Positions 1 to 6,609 of a stretch of DNA of 11,949 nucleotides are shown in pieces (positions within the stretch are counted from its first letter, which is position 1; each line of letters starts with the position of its first letter). Position numbers and translations under genes: made by a program. The notes under the pieces are model-generated. The model searched no databases and was not told the DNA's origin. It worked only from the letters and a program-made list of their open reading frames with translations. The stretch comes from Desulfobacteraceae bacterium (GTDB lineage: Bacteria; Desulfobacterota; Desulfobacteria; Desulfobacterales; SURF-7). The stretch is from assembly GCA_030618925.1 (NCBI GenBank), contig JAUXCK010000044.1:1-11949 (forward strand), in the 5' to 3' direction.

Positions 1-676
1 CGTTGTGGCAGGTCTGGTCACGACCATGCCCATTTCAAAAATTCAGCTGGACATCGAACAGAGGGAGACCGATGTCACTTTAGAAACCCATTTCCCAGAA
101 ATATATAACACATTAAAAAAGTATGTGTTCCAACTAATTTACGATAAGGGGTGGAGTCCGCAGGAGATGGAGTTTACGTTTGAAGGACCTTCCCGAAAAG
201 ATCTTTATCTGCTGCAAACCCGGGACATGGCCATGCGGGAGAGGAAGAAGGTTTTTATTTTTGACCTCGAACAGGTATTGTCATCAGATAACTTTCTGGG
301 GCATGGTATCGGGGTGAGTGGCGGTGCCATGAGCGGCAGGATTGTATTTACTTTGGAAGAGATCGAGAAGTGGCGGCAGGATGAACCGGAACGTTCATTG
401 ATACTGATAAGAGGGGATACGGTTCCGGATGATATCATGGAAATTTATGCCAGTGACGGTCTTTTAACCGCCAGGGGAGGCGTGACATCCCATGCTGCGG
501 TGGTGGCTCACAGGCTGGAAAAAACCTGTGTGACCGGCTGTGGCAACCTTGTCTGTGACGAGAATAAAAAAACGGCTCGTTTTAATCAGACCCTTCTGGC
601 ATCTGGTGACTTCATCAGCATCGACGGTCAGGAGGGATCGGTGTACGAAGGCCTTTTGAGTGTCAAACAGGAATAG
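1..676 (+). CDS. PEP/pyruvate-binding phosphotransferase, C-terminal part (PpsA/PPDK/rifampin-phosphotransferase-like), 5' truncated by window
   Basis: The frame is open to the left edge (codons begin at base 2), so this is the end of a longer gene; the GTG at base 5 is not a credible start. The first ~80 residues resemble the end of the PPDK N-terminal ATP-grasp domain, with the typical close 'PQEMEFTFEG...LYLLQTRD'. After a linker comes a swivelling phosphohistidine domain (about residues 95-220, counted from base 5) with the signature 'GGVTSHAAVVAHRL'; the phosphorylated His is residue 163 (bases 491-493). The protein ends right after this domain, so the ~340-residue PEP/pyruvate TIM barrel of true PpsA and PPDK is absent at the C-terminus. 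In this family ATP phosphorylates the His, which passes the phosphate to pyruvate or another acceptor. The acceptor cannot be told from this part. GAPDH follows 67 bases downstream, probably in the same operon. Family assignment is strong; substrate is unknown. Confidence 0.85.
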   Translation, partial: VVAGLVTTMPISKIQLDIEQRETDVTLETHFPEIYNTLKKYVFQLIYDKGWSPQEMEFTFEGPSRKDLYLLQTRDMAMRERKKVFIFDLEQVLSSDNFLGHGIGVSGGAMSGRIVFTLEEIEKWRQDEPERSLILIRGDTVPDDIMEIYASDGLLTARGGVTSHAAVVAHRLEKTCVTGCGNLVCDENKKTARFNQTLLASGDFISIDGQEGSVYEGLLSVKQE

Positions 677-712
677 GTTAACTCCCGTACAGGAAAGGTT
701 GATTTTTTTGCA

Positions 713-731
713 TGCCGGCCACAGCCCGGCA
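713..731 (+). other. Small hairpin just upstream of the gap ribosome binding site
   Basis: TGCCGG (713-718) pairs with CCGGCA (726-731) across a 7-base loop. It sits directly before the AAAGGAG Shine-Dalgarno of gap and after a run of seven T (703-709). In the processed mRNA it could stabilise the 5' end or affect ribosome access. It is not a terminator, as no T-run follows it. Function is inference. Confidence 0.35.
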
Positions 732-743
732 GAAAGGAGACAC

Positions 744-2003
744 ATGGAAACATCATCCGGAAATGGGAGGAAGCTTGGTATCAACGGGTTTGGGAGGATC
801 GGCAAGCTGACGGTCTGGCAGAATGTCGGCAGAAAATATTTTGATGAGATCTTTGTTAACCTGGGCCGAAATGTGGGGACGTCTCTCGGGGATATTGCCC
901 ATTATGTGGAAAGAGATTCCACGTATGGCCTGCTGCAGGGATACCTATACGGACATAAAGGAAAAAACGTTATCAGTGATCTGGATGAAAAGACAGGCAG
1001 CATGACGATTGACGGCACCTGTGTCCGGTTTTTACGCACCGCAAGAAATCCGGATGAAATCGGATGGGGCGACCTCGGTGTCAGACTGGTCATTGAAACC
1101 ACCGGACAATTCCTTGACCCGACACTTCCGTCAGATCATCCAAAAGGCTCCCTCAGAGGGCATCTATATTCAGGTGCTGATAAAGTTATTATCTCGGCGC
1201 CGTTTAAGATCAAGGACAAGGGCGGCCCCATGCCCGAAGATGCGGTCACGACGGTGATGGGGATTAATGAAAATGATTTCAATCCAAGGCATCACAAACT
1301 CATATCCAATGCTTCCTGTACCACCACCTGCCTGGCCCACATGATGAAGCCGCTCATCAATGCCTTCGGACCCCAGAGGATTTTATCCGCTTCAATGTCT
1401 ACGATTCATGCTGCCACCGGATCACAGGAGGTTCTGGACCGGCTGCCCAAGACCGGGAAAACCGATCTCAGAAAAAGCCGGAGCATAATGAATAATATTA
1501 TCCTTACATCGACCGGTGCGGCCAAAACGCTCAGGCTGGTCATTCCTGAAATGGAGGAGATAGGCTTTATTGCAGAATCAGTCAGAATCCCCACCAGCAC
1601 AGGGTCATTGATTATCCTGGTGGTCAATCTGCAGGCGGAATTGTCAAAAGGGGCTGTGCGCCGGGACGAGATAAATGACATATACCGCCAGGCCGCTGCC
1701 AGTGATCCAAAGGGTTATCTTCATTACACGGAAAAACAGAATGTTTCAGTAGATATTATTGGAATGCCGAAAGCAGCCGCCATCATAGAAGGCTACGAGA
1801 CCCATTCCCGCACAGCCGAAGTCACCATCGATATGGGTCAGGTACCGAACCTGAGGGAAGATGTGTCATCGGCGGTGAAAGATACCGTGGTAAGGATTCC
1901 GATCACCCAGGCGGTTATTTATGGCTGGTATGATAATGAAATGGGCGGCTATGTGAATATGCTGAGTGACAGGACGGTGACTATATATGATTCCATGGGT
2001 TAG
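744..2003 (+). CDS. gap: Glyceraldehyde-3-phosphate dehydrogenase, divergent long form (419 aa)
   Basis: Type I GAPDH fold, converting glyceraldehyde-3-phosphate to 1,3-bisphosphoglycerate with NAD(P) in the cytosol. The N-terminus has the dinucleotide motif 'LGINGFGRIGKLTVW'. The catalytic Cys is C192 in 'SNASCTTTCLAH' (bases 1317-1319) and its partner His is H222 in 'STIHAATGSQ'. The C-terminal 'GWYDNEMGGYVN' is also conserved. Differences from the ~335-residue classical enzymes: extra length, SCTTNCLAP changed to SCTTTCLAH, and a changed second beta strand ('VNLGRNVG' where E. coli has 'AINDLL'), which removes the usual ribose-binding Asp. ATG 744 is chosen because AAAGGAG lies 4 bases upstream; an in-frame start at 660 would overlap the previous gene and add unrelated sequence. 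It is probably cotranscribed with the upstream phosphotransferase gene. It could be a gluconeogenic or NADP-preferring paralogue; the family call is firm, the cofactor is inference. Confidence 0.93.
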   Translation: METSSGNGRKLGINGFGRIGKLTVWQNVGRKYFDEIFVNLGRNVGTSLGDIAHYVERDSTYGLLQGYLYGHKGKNVISDLDEKTGSMTIDGTCVRFLRTARNPDEIGWGDLGVRLVIETTGQFLDPTLPSDHPKGSLRGHLYSGADKVIISAPFKIKDKGGPMPEDAVTTVMGINENDFNPRHHKLISNASCTTTCLAHMMKPLINAFGPQRILSASMSTIHAATGSQEVLDRLPKTGKTDLRKSRSIMNNIILTSTGAAKTLRLVIPEMEEIGFIAESVRIPTSTGSLIILVVNLQAELSKGAVRRDEINDIYRQAAASDPKGYLHYTEKQNVSVDIIGMPKAAAIIEGYETHSRTAEVTIDMGQVPNLREDVSSAVKDTVVRIPITQAVIYGWYDNEMGGYVNMLSDRTVTIYDSMG

Positions 2004-2032
2004 CCATTTCATGATTTATTTTATATAGGAAA

Positions 2033-2051
2033 CCTGGTCCTCTGGGCCAGG
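2033..2051. terminator. Hairpin between convergent gap and CLC genes, probable bidirectional terminator
   Basis: CCTGGTCC (2033-2040), loop TCT, GGGCCAGG (2044-2051) form an 8-bp stem with one G-U pair in the 52-base gap between the gap stop and the CLC stop. An alternative stem GGTCCT/AGGACC (2036-2041/2049-2054) is also possible. Only short T-runs follow on either strand (CTTTA on plus, TTTCC on minus), so it is a weak intrinsic terminator. Its position between two converging genes supports the call. Confidence 0.55.
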
Positions 2052-2055
2052 ACCT

Positions 2056-3882
2056 TTATCCTTTGTCAGCGGTCCTCATTCCCTGGATTTGCCGGTTGTA
2101 GAAGGCAATGACTTCCCGCCGGTTCAGCATGCCGATCAAAATACTGTGATCATCATCCCTGACCACCGGGAGGCTGTCGATATTTTTAGTGGTGAATTTC
2201 TGGAGCGCTGTATTCAGGTCTTCGGAAGGGGTGGTGACGATCATATCAGCGGTTGTGATATCTTTCATGACCACCAGTTCCTCTATCTCCTTTGAAAAAA
2301 GCACTCCTCTTATATCCGTACTGGAGAAAATGCCCACCAGTCTTTCCTGGTGATCGATCACCGGGAAGTAATGCTGTTTTGTTTCTGAAAAATAGGTCTT
2401 GAATTCTGAAAACGGCATATCCTGGGGGATCGCATTAACGTCCTTTACCAGGTCCATCAAATCGTTAACCTTGATGGTCTGAAGGATATCGACCATGAAT
2501 TCGCCGGTATGTGCCGGGGAATCGATTTTGCTCCTCACCTGTTTTTGATAAATCGTCCATTTCCGGGACAGCAGAAAGCAGATGGAGCAGACCAGAAGAC
2601 TCGGCAGCAGGAGATGATAGGAGTTGGTCATTTCGCTGACAAAAATGATTGTTGAAATCGGTGTGTTTGAAACCGCTGTAAAAAAACCGGCCATCCCCAC
2701 CAGAATGAAAGCCCCCGGATGGGTGACGACACCCGGTATGATCTGGTTGAATAGCTTGCCGACAACCCCCCCCATGGCGCCGCCGATAACGACCGAGGGC
2801 CCGAAAACACCGCCGCTGCCGCCGGAACCGATGGAAAAGGAGGTGGTTATTATTTTTCCAATGGCCAGGGTCAGCAGGAACAGGATACTGACGTCGTTAA
2901 TATTGGACAGGGCCTCCTGGATATATCCATAACCAAATGCAAGGGTATAGGGAAAAAAGAATCCGATAATCCCTGTGACCAGACCGCCGAGGGCCGGTTT
3001 AAAATGGTTCGGAATATTGAAGGCTTTAAAAAGCCGGGTAACCGCGTAGAATGATTTGATGTAAAAAAAACCCAGGGCAACGAGGATGACAGCCAGAACA
3101 ATATAAGGGCCCAGTTCCAGAGGATTCCGGAAGATAAAATCAGGTGATTCAAACAGCGTTCCCCAGCCGAACACCATGCAAAAAGTGCAGTAGGCCACAA
3201 CAGATGAGATACCTGCCGGGAGGATAACATCCGACTCAAACTCCGGGTCGCGGTAAAGTACTTCCGCAGCAAAGAGGGCGCCCGCCAGAGGGGCCCTGAA
3301 TATGCTCCCCACGCCGGCGCCGATCCCGGCAGCCAGCATGATCCGGCGATCCCGGTCGGATAGTTTTAATTTTGTCGCTAAAAAGGATCCGAAACCGGCG
3401 CCGATCTGAGCAATGGGTCCTTCCCGTCCGCCTGAACCGCCGGTGGTCAGTGTAATGGCGGATGCGATGGTTTTTATGATGGGAACCTGTGGCCGTATAT
3501 ACCCGCCCTTTCGATGATACGCATCAATTGCCGCATCAGTGCCGTGGCCTTCCGCCTCAGGGGCAAAGGTATACACCAGCCATCCGCTGACAAGCCCCCC
3601 CATGGCGGGCAGAAAAAGAAGAATCCATCGGTTGAATGGGGTGGATGTGGGCGGCAGAAGGTGGTGTTCCCCGGCCGGGGAGGGAGGCCTGTAGCCGGCA
3701 AGGAAATCCATGAAGTAATGGGCCCCAAGCTGACAGAGATAGTGGAAAATAATCGACCCGAACCCTGCAATAATACCGATCACTATGAAATAAAAAAACC
3801 ATTTTCCGGCAAGGGCGATATGGGCAGACCTTTTTGGATGGAACAATAGTTTAAGGGACGTTGTAAAACGGTTTGAAGTCAT
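2056..3882 (-). CDS. CLC-family chloride channel or transporter with C-terminal CBS pair
   Basis: A 608-residue inner-membrane protein. The membrane part (about residues 25-440) is strongly hydrophobic and carries the CLC anion-pathway motifs: 'GSGGREGP' with the gating Glu at E154 (equivalent to E148 of E. coli ClcA), 'FRAPLAGALFAAEV', and 'GSGGVFGPS' (GxFxP). The cytosolic tail has two CBS domains (about 470-535 and 545-605), which in this family bind adenine nucleotides and tune transport. V208 follows E207 where E. coli ClcA has the internal proton glutamate E203, as in eukaryotic CLC channels. The central Ser region (GSGIP in ClcA) reads 'GHGTD'. The start ATG (complement 3880-3882) gives a normal cytosolic N-terminus; the Shine-Dalgarno (AAAGAAA) is weak. 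Gene is monocistronic and convergent with gap. Whether it is a channel or a Cl-/H+ exchanger is not settled by sequence; fluoride-type CLCs are less likely given the CBS tail. Confidence 0.92.
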   Translation of the reverse strand: MTSNRFTTSLKLLFHPKRSAHIALAGKWFFYFIVIGIIAGFGSIIFHYLCQLGAHYFMDFLAGYRPPSPAGEHHLLPPTSTPFNRWILLFLPAMGGLVSGWLVYTFAPEAEGHGTDAAIDAYHRKGGYIRPQVPIIKTIASAITLTTGGSGGREGPIAQIGAGFGSFLATKLKLSDRDRRIMLAAGIGAGVGSIFRAPLAGALFAAEVLYRDPEFESDVILPAGISSVVAYCTFCMVFGWGTLFESPDFIFRNPLELGPYIVLAVILVALGFFYIKSFYAVTRLFKAFNIPNHFKPALGGLVTGIIGFFFPYTLAFGYGYIQEALSNINDVSILFLLTLAIGKIITTSFSIGSGGSGGVFGPSVVIGGAMGGVVGKLFNQIIPGVVTHPGAFILVGMAGFFTAVSNTPISTIIFVSEMTNSYHLLLPSLLVCSICFLLSRKWTIYQKQVRSKIDSPAHTGEFMVDILQTIKVNDLMDLVKDVNAIPQDMPFSEFKTYFSETKQHYFPVIDHQERLVGIFSSTDIRGVLFSKEIEELVVMKDITTADMIVTTPSEDLNTALQKFTTKNIDSLPVVRDDDHSILIGMLNRREVIAFYNRQIQGMRTADKG

Positions 3883-3965
3883 TATTGTTTCTTTAATTAT
3901 GTTTCGATAATCATCTGTTTGTATCCCTGAAAATTAAAGCGGGTGAGAGATGAGAATAAATATTC

Positions 3966-3994
3966 AATTTAACTGGAAATATAGCTAATGTCAA
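3966..3994 (-). promoter_or_regulatory. Sigma70-like promoter of the CLC gene
   Basis: On the minus strand TTGACA (complement 3989-3994, perfect -35) is followed by a 17-base spacer and TAAATT (complement 3966-3971, 4 of 6 -10 matches). This would give a leader of roughly 75 bases before ATG 3882. Predicted from sequence only. Confidence 0.55.
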
Positions 3995-4137
3995 TTATAA
4001 AATGAATTCCAGTCGAAGCTGCCGGCGGGCGGCCTGTGCATCCAGGTGTGCTGCACGGGGGCTCGAACTTTTTTTGCCATCGCAGGTTTGATTTTTACCC
4101 TGTCCGTATTATTGCTTGACCAAAAAATCTTGTTTTA

Positions 4138-4169
4138 GTAGGTTGGGTAAAGCGAAGCGAAACCCAACA
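4138..4169 (+). repeat. REP-like palindromic repeat, copy 1
   Basis: GTTGGGT (4142-4148) and ACCCAAC (4162-4168) form a 7-bp inverted repeat around a loop of AGCGAAGCGA type. A second copy lies inverted at 11765-11796, identical at 28 of 32 positions by my alignment. This looks like the widespread small dispersed palindromes of many proteobacterial and Desulfobacterota genomes (recognised from memory, not searched). Confidence 0.7.
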
Positions 4170-4189
4170 GGGAAGCGAAATCCAACAAG
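4154..4189 (+). repeat. Tandem 18-bp duplication extending the REP-like repeat
   Basis: GAAGCGAAACCCAACAGG (4154-4171) is followed at once by GAAGCGAAATCCAACAAG (4172-4189), differing at two positions. A weak third unit may follow. The right half of the palindromic repeat seems to have been duplicated in place. Confidence 0.65.
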
Positions 4190-4247
4190 AAAGCGCCATA
4201 ACCCGAACCCACCTCCATGCAGTTACAGGCAGGGGAAAGAGACGAAG

Positions 4248-5219
4248 ATGATCGTTAAACAAGCGATTGACGTTTTAAAGATAGAGGCCGAAAGTATCCT
4301 GAGTTTAATCGATCGGATCGATCATAATTTTACGGAGATGGTGGAGCTGATCTTTCATTCAACGGGTCGCCTTATTGTCAGCGGTATCGGAAAATCCGGC
4401 ATCATTGGTCAGAAAATCGTTGCCACGTTGAACAGCACGGGCACCCGATCTTTTTTTCTGCATCCTGTTGAAGCCCTGCACGGGGACCTTGGTATTGTCA
4501 GCAAGAATGATATTTTTCTTGCCCTGTCAAACAGCGGCGAAACCGAGCTTAATGATCTTGTTCCGATCATTCGTCAGATAGGGTGCGGCATCATTGCATT
4601 TACCGGCGGCATGGATTCTACTCTGGCAAAACTGAGCGACATTGTGATTGATGTGGGCGTCGAAAAAGAGGCCTGCCCATTGGGACTGACACCAACAGCC
4701 AGCACCACGGCCGTACTTGCCATGGGGGATGCGATGGCCATTGCGCTGTTAAATAAAAGACAATTCAAGTCGAGCGATTTTAAAAAATTCCATCCCGGCG
4801 GCACACTGGGGCAGCGGCTTTCTTCAAGCGTTTCCGATCTTATGCTGACAGATGATAAAATTCCGACGGTTCCTGCAGGGGGCCTGATGAGAGAGGTGTT
4901 GAAGAAAATTAATCAGTTTAACCTTGGGGTCATTTTTATACTCAATGCAGATGAAACACTTCTTGGCATCGTTACAGACGGTGATATCCGGCGAATAATT
5001 TCCTCGACGGATTTGATCCATGAACTGCCGGCGGAAGAGGTGATGATCAGGAATCCGAAAACCGTGAATCCTAAAACACCGGTGTATGATGCATTGAATA
5101 TCATGGAGCAGCATGAGATCACAGCGCTTCCTGTTGTGAGCGGGGAGGGGAAGGTGATCGGCATTATCCACCTGCATGACATCCTCGGAAAAGGGGCATT
5201 CAGGTTCAACGGCAAGTAA
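4248..5219 (+). CDS. kdsD: Arabinose-5-phosphate isomerase (KpsF/GutQ/KdsD family)
   Basis: A 323-residue cytosolic enzyme that interconverts ribulose-5-phosphate and arabinose-5-phosphate, the first step to Kdo for lipopolysaccharide (or capsule). Residues ~1-195 are the SIS sugar-isomerase domain with 'GIGKSG', 'SNSGETEL' and 'KFHPGGTLGQRL'. Counting along, K49, E100, E141 and H182 line up with K59, E111, E152 and H193 of E. coli KdsD, the catalytic set, so the enzyme should be active. Two CBS domains follow (about 205-260 and 265-320), the normal architecture and length. ATG 4248 is preferred because 'MIVKQAIDVLKIEAES' matches family N-termini. The frame runs open upstream to 4116, but those 44 codons are Lys/Arg/Asn/Pro-rich translation of the palindromic repeat. 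Shine-Dalgarno is modest (AGGGGAAAGA, 4231-4240). It is followed after 55 bases by pfk, likely as an operon. A GutQ-type paralogue role is possible. Confidence 0.92.
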   Translation: MIVKQAIDVLKIEAESILSLIDRIDHNFTEMVELIFHSTGRLIVSGIGKSGIIGQKIVATLNSTGTRSFFLHPVEALHGDLGIVSKNDIFLALSNSGETELNDLVPIIRQIGCGIIAFTGGMDSTLAKLSDIVIDVGVEKEACPLGLTPTASTTAVLAMGDAMAIALLNKRQFKSSDFKKFHPGGTLGQRLSSSVSDLMLTDDKIPTVPAGGLMREVLKKINQFNLGVIFILNADETLLGIVTDGDIRRIISSTDLIHELPAEEVMIRNPKTVNPKTPVYDALNIMEQHEITALPVVSGEGKVIGIIHLHDILGKGAFRFNGK

Positions 5220-5223
5220 ACCG

Positions 5224-5235
5224 TTTGCATGCAAA
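5224..5235. other. 12-bp perfect palindrome in the kdsD-pfk gap
   Basis: TTTGCATGCAAA lies 4 bases after the kdsD stop and is followed by TTTTG. It could be an operator half-site pair or a weak stem. It is too short to name, and no matching copy was seen before the other genes here. Confidence 0.3.
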
Positions 5236-5274
5236 TTTTGATAAATAGAATTGCCAGAAAATACAGAGGTGACC

Positions 5275-6609
5275 ATGCGTTATGATTCAATCGATACAGG
5301 CATAGCGACACTCGGGGTACCCAAAATACCGTCACCGGTTCAAAAAGAAGCCGGTATCACAGTGCACTATTTTGTGTCCGACAAGGAACGTGTCCTTATT
5401 GATGTCAATCCCGACAATATCAAGGAACAGCTGAAGCAGGGCAACGACCCGGCGTCTTTCGAACTGGCCGGCCCAAGAAGTGACATTTATTTTGACCCAA
5501 GCAAGGCAAGGTGTGCGCTGGTAACCTGTGGCGGACTTTGTCCGGGCTTGAACGACATCATTCGGGCTACGGTTCTGGAATTGCATCACCGGTACGGTGT
5601 TCAAAACATTTACGGTATCCGGTACGGGCTCGAGGGGTTTATCCCCAAATATGAACATGATGTGATGGCGCTTACACCAAAAGCTGTTGAGAACATCCTT
5701 GACATGGGGGGGACCATCCTTGGCTCTTCAAGAGGGCCCCAGGACATTCAGGAGATTGTGGACAGCCTGGAGCGGATGAATATTGCTGTTTTGTTTATGA
5801 TCGGCGGGGACGGCACCTTGATGGCTGCAAAGAAGATCGCAGATACCATTACCGGGAGGGGTTTGAAGATCAGTGTTGTGGGCATTCCGAAAACCATTGA
5901 CAACGATATTCACCTTGTTGCCCGGTCCTTTGGATTTGATTCAGCTGTTGATGTTGCCACACAGGCCATCGAGGGAGCGCATAATGAGGCGGAAGGATAC
6001 CCCAACGGCATCGGCTTGATTAAACTCATGGGTCGCCACTCCGGTTTCATTGCCGCCACTGCGGCCCTGGCCCAGCAGGAAGTTAACTTTGTGCTGCTGC
6101 CGGAGATTGATTTTGACCTTGAGGGCCCGGATGGTTTTTTGCATAAGCTTGAAGAACGGCTTGAACGCCGAAAACACGCAGTTGTTGTTGTGGCTGAGGG
6201 CGCGGGTCAGAAATATTTTGAAAAAGAGAAACAAGAGCGTGACCCGTCCGGCAATATCAAACTTAAAGATGTCGGTCTGTTTTTGAAAGATAGGATAGCG
6301 GCCTATTTTAAAGAAAAACAAATCAATATTTCACTGAAATATATTGACCCCAGCTATATGATACGAAGCCTGCCGGCAAATGCCAATGACAGTGTGTTTT
6401 GCGGATTTTTGGGACGGGACGCCGTGCATGCCGGGATGGCAGGAAAAACAAAGCTGATCATTGGCCACTGGAATAACCATTTTGTGCATGTGCCCATGGA
6501 ATTGTCCGTAGGAAAACGCAAACATGTTAATCCATTAGGCAAATTATGGAGCACGGTCCTTGAATCCACCGGTCAGGACCAGTTAAAGAACGATCAGGGG
6601 GGGGGCTAA
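5275..6609 (+). CDS. pfkA: 6-phosphofructokinase, ATP-type with 'PKTIDND' (plant/trypanosome-like clade)
   Basis: A 444-residue cytosolic enzyme phosphorylating fructose-6-phosphate to fructose-1,6-bisphosphate. Motifs in order: 'CGGLCPGLND' (phosphate-donor loop), 'GGDGTL', 'GIPKTIDND' with the catalytic Asp D209, 'KLMGRHSGFIA', 'VAEGAGQ', and 'YIDPSYMIRSLPAN'. G180 in GGDG is the ATP-type residue (PPi enzymes have Asp there), while K206 in PKTIDND is the residue shared with PPi enzymes. This combination is that of the plant and Trypanosoma ATP-dependent enzymes, which it also resembles in an N-terminal extension of ~80 residues. ATG 5275 is chosen for its clear AGAGGTG at 5265-5271; a TTG at 5251 would take in the Shine-Dalgarno. 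It probably forms an operon with kdsD. The last three codons are GGG GGG GGC, ending in a run of nine G (6597-6605), and the stop overlaps the opposite-strand gene. The phosphate donor (ATP over PPi) is inferred. Confidence 0.9.
   Translation: MRYDSIDTGIATLGVPKIPSPVQKEAGITVHYFVSDKERVLIDVNPDNIKEQLKQGNDPASFELAGPRSDIYFDPSKARCALVTCGGLCPGLNDIIRATVLELHHRYGVQNIYGIRYGLEGFIPKYEHDVMALTPKAVENILDMGGTILGSSRGPQDIQEIVDSLERMNIAVLFMIGGDGTLMAAKKIADTITGRGLKISVVGIPKTIDNDIHLVARSFGFDSAVDVATQAIEGAHNEAEGYPNGIGLIKLMGRHSGFIAATAALAQQEVNFVLLPEIDFDLEGPDGFLHKLEERLERRKHAVVVVAEGAGQKYFEKEKQERDPSGNIKLKDVGLFLKDRIAAYFKEKQINISLKYIDPSYMIRSLPANANDSVFCGFLGRDAVHAGMAGKTKLIIGHWNNHFVHVPMELSVGKRKHVNPLGKLWSTVLESTGQDQLKNDQGGG

Larger units (their letters stand above)
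3883..4247. other. Gene-free region between CLC gene and kdsD
   Basis: This 365-base stretch holds, in order: the AT-rich CLC promoter and leader (3883-4000); a sharply GC-rich patch (about 4017-4066) with a stem CCTGTGCA/TGCACGGG (4033-4040/4052-4059, one G-U pair, 11-base loop), followed nine bases later by seven T (4069-4075); a possible -35 box TTGACC (4116-4121) without a convincing -10; and the palindromic repeat at 4138-4189. I see no credible gene. A 29-codon frame 4002-4091 has no ribosome binding site. Confidence 0.6.

Noticed and set aside
660..743. Upstream in-frame start giving a 447-residue GAPDH
   Set aside because: The extra 28 residues precede the conserved dinucleotide-fold start, overlap the previous gene and include the Shine-Dalgarno of ATG 744.
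4055..4075. Possible tRNA T-arm remnant (GTTCGAGCCCCC on the minus strand)
   Set aside because: No matching D- or anticodon arm and no paired acceptor end could be found nearby.
4002..4091. Small frame of 29 codons, Arg/Cys-rich
   Set aside because: No ribosome binding site, and its composition just reflects the GC-rich patch.
5251..5274. TTG start for pfk
   Set aside because: The AGAGGTG at 5265-5271 would then be inside the gene; it is ideally placed for ATG 5275.
4824..5335. Minus-strand frames of 140-150 codons over the end of kdsD and start of pfk
   Set aside because: They oppose clear CBS-domain and PFK coding sequence and show no family resemblance.
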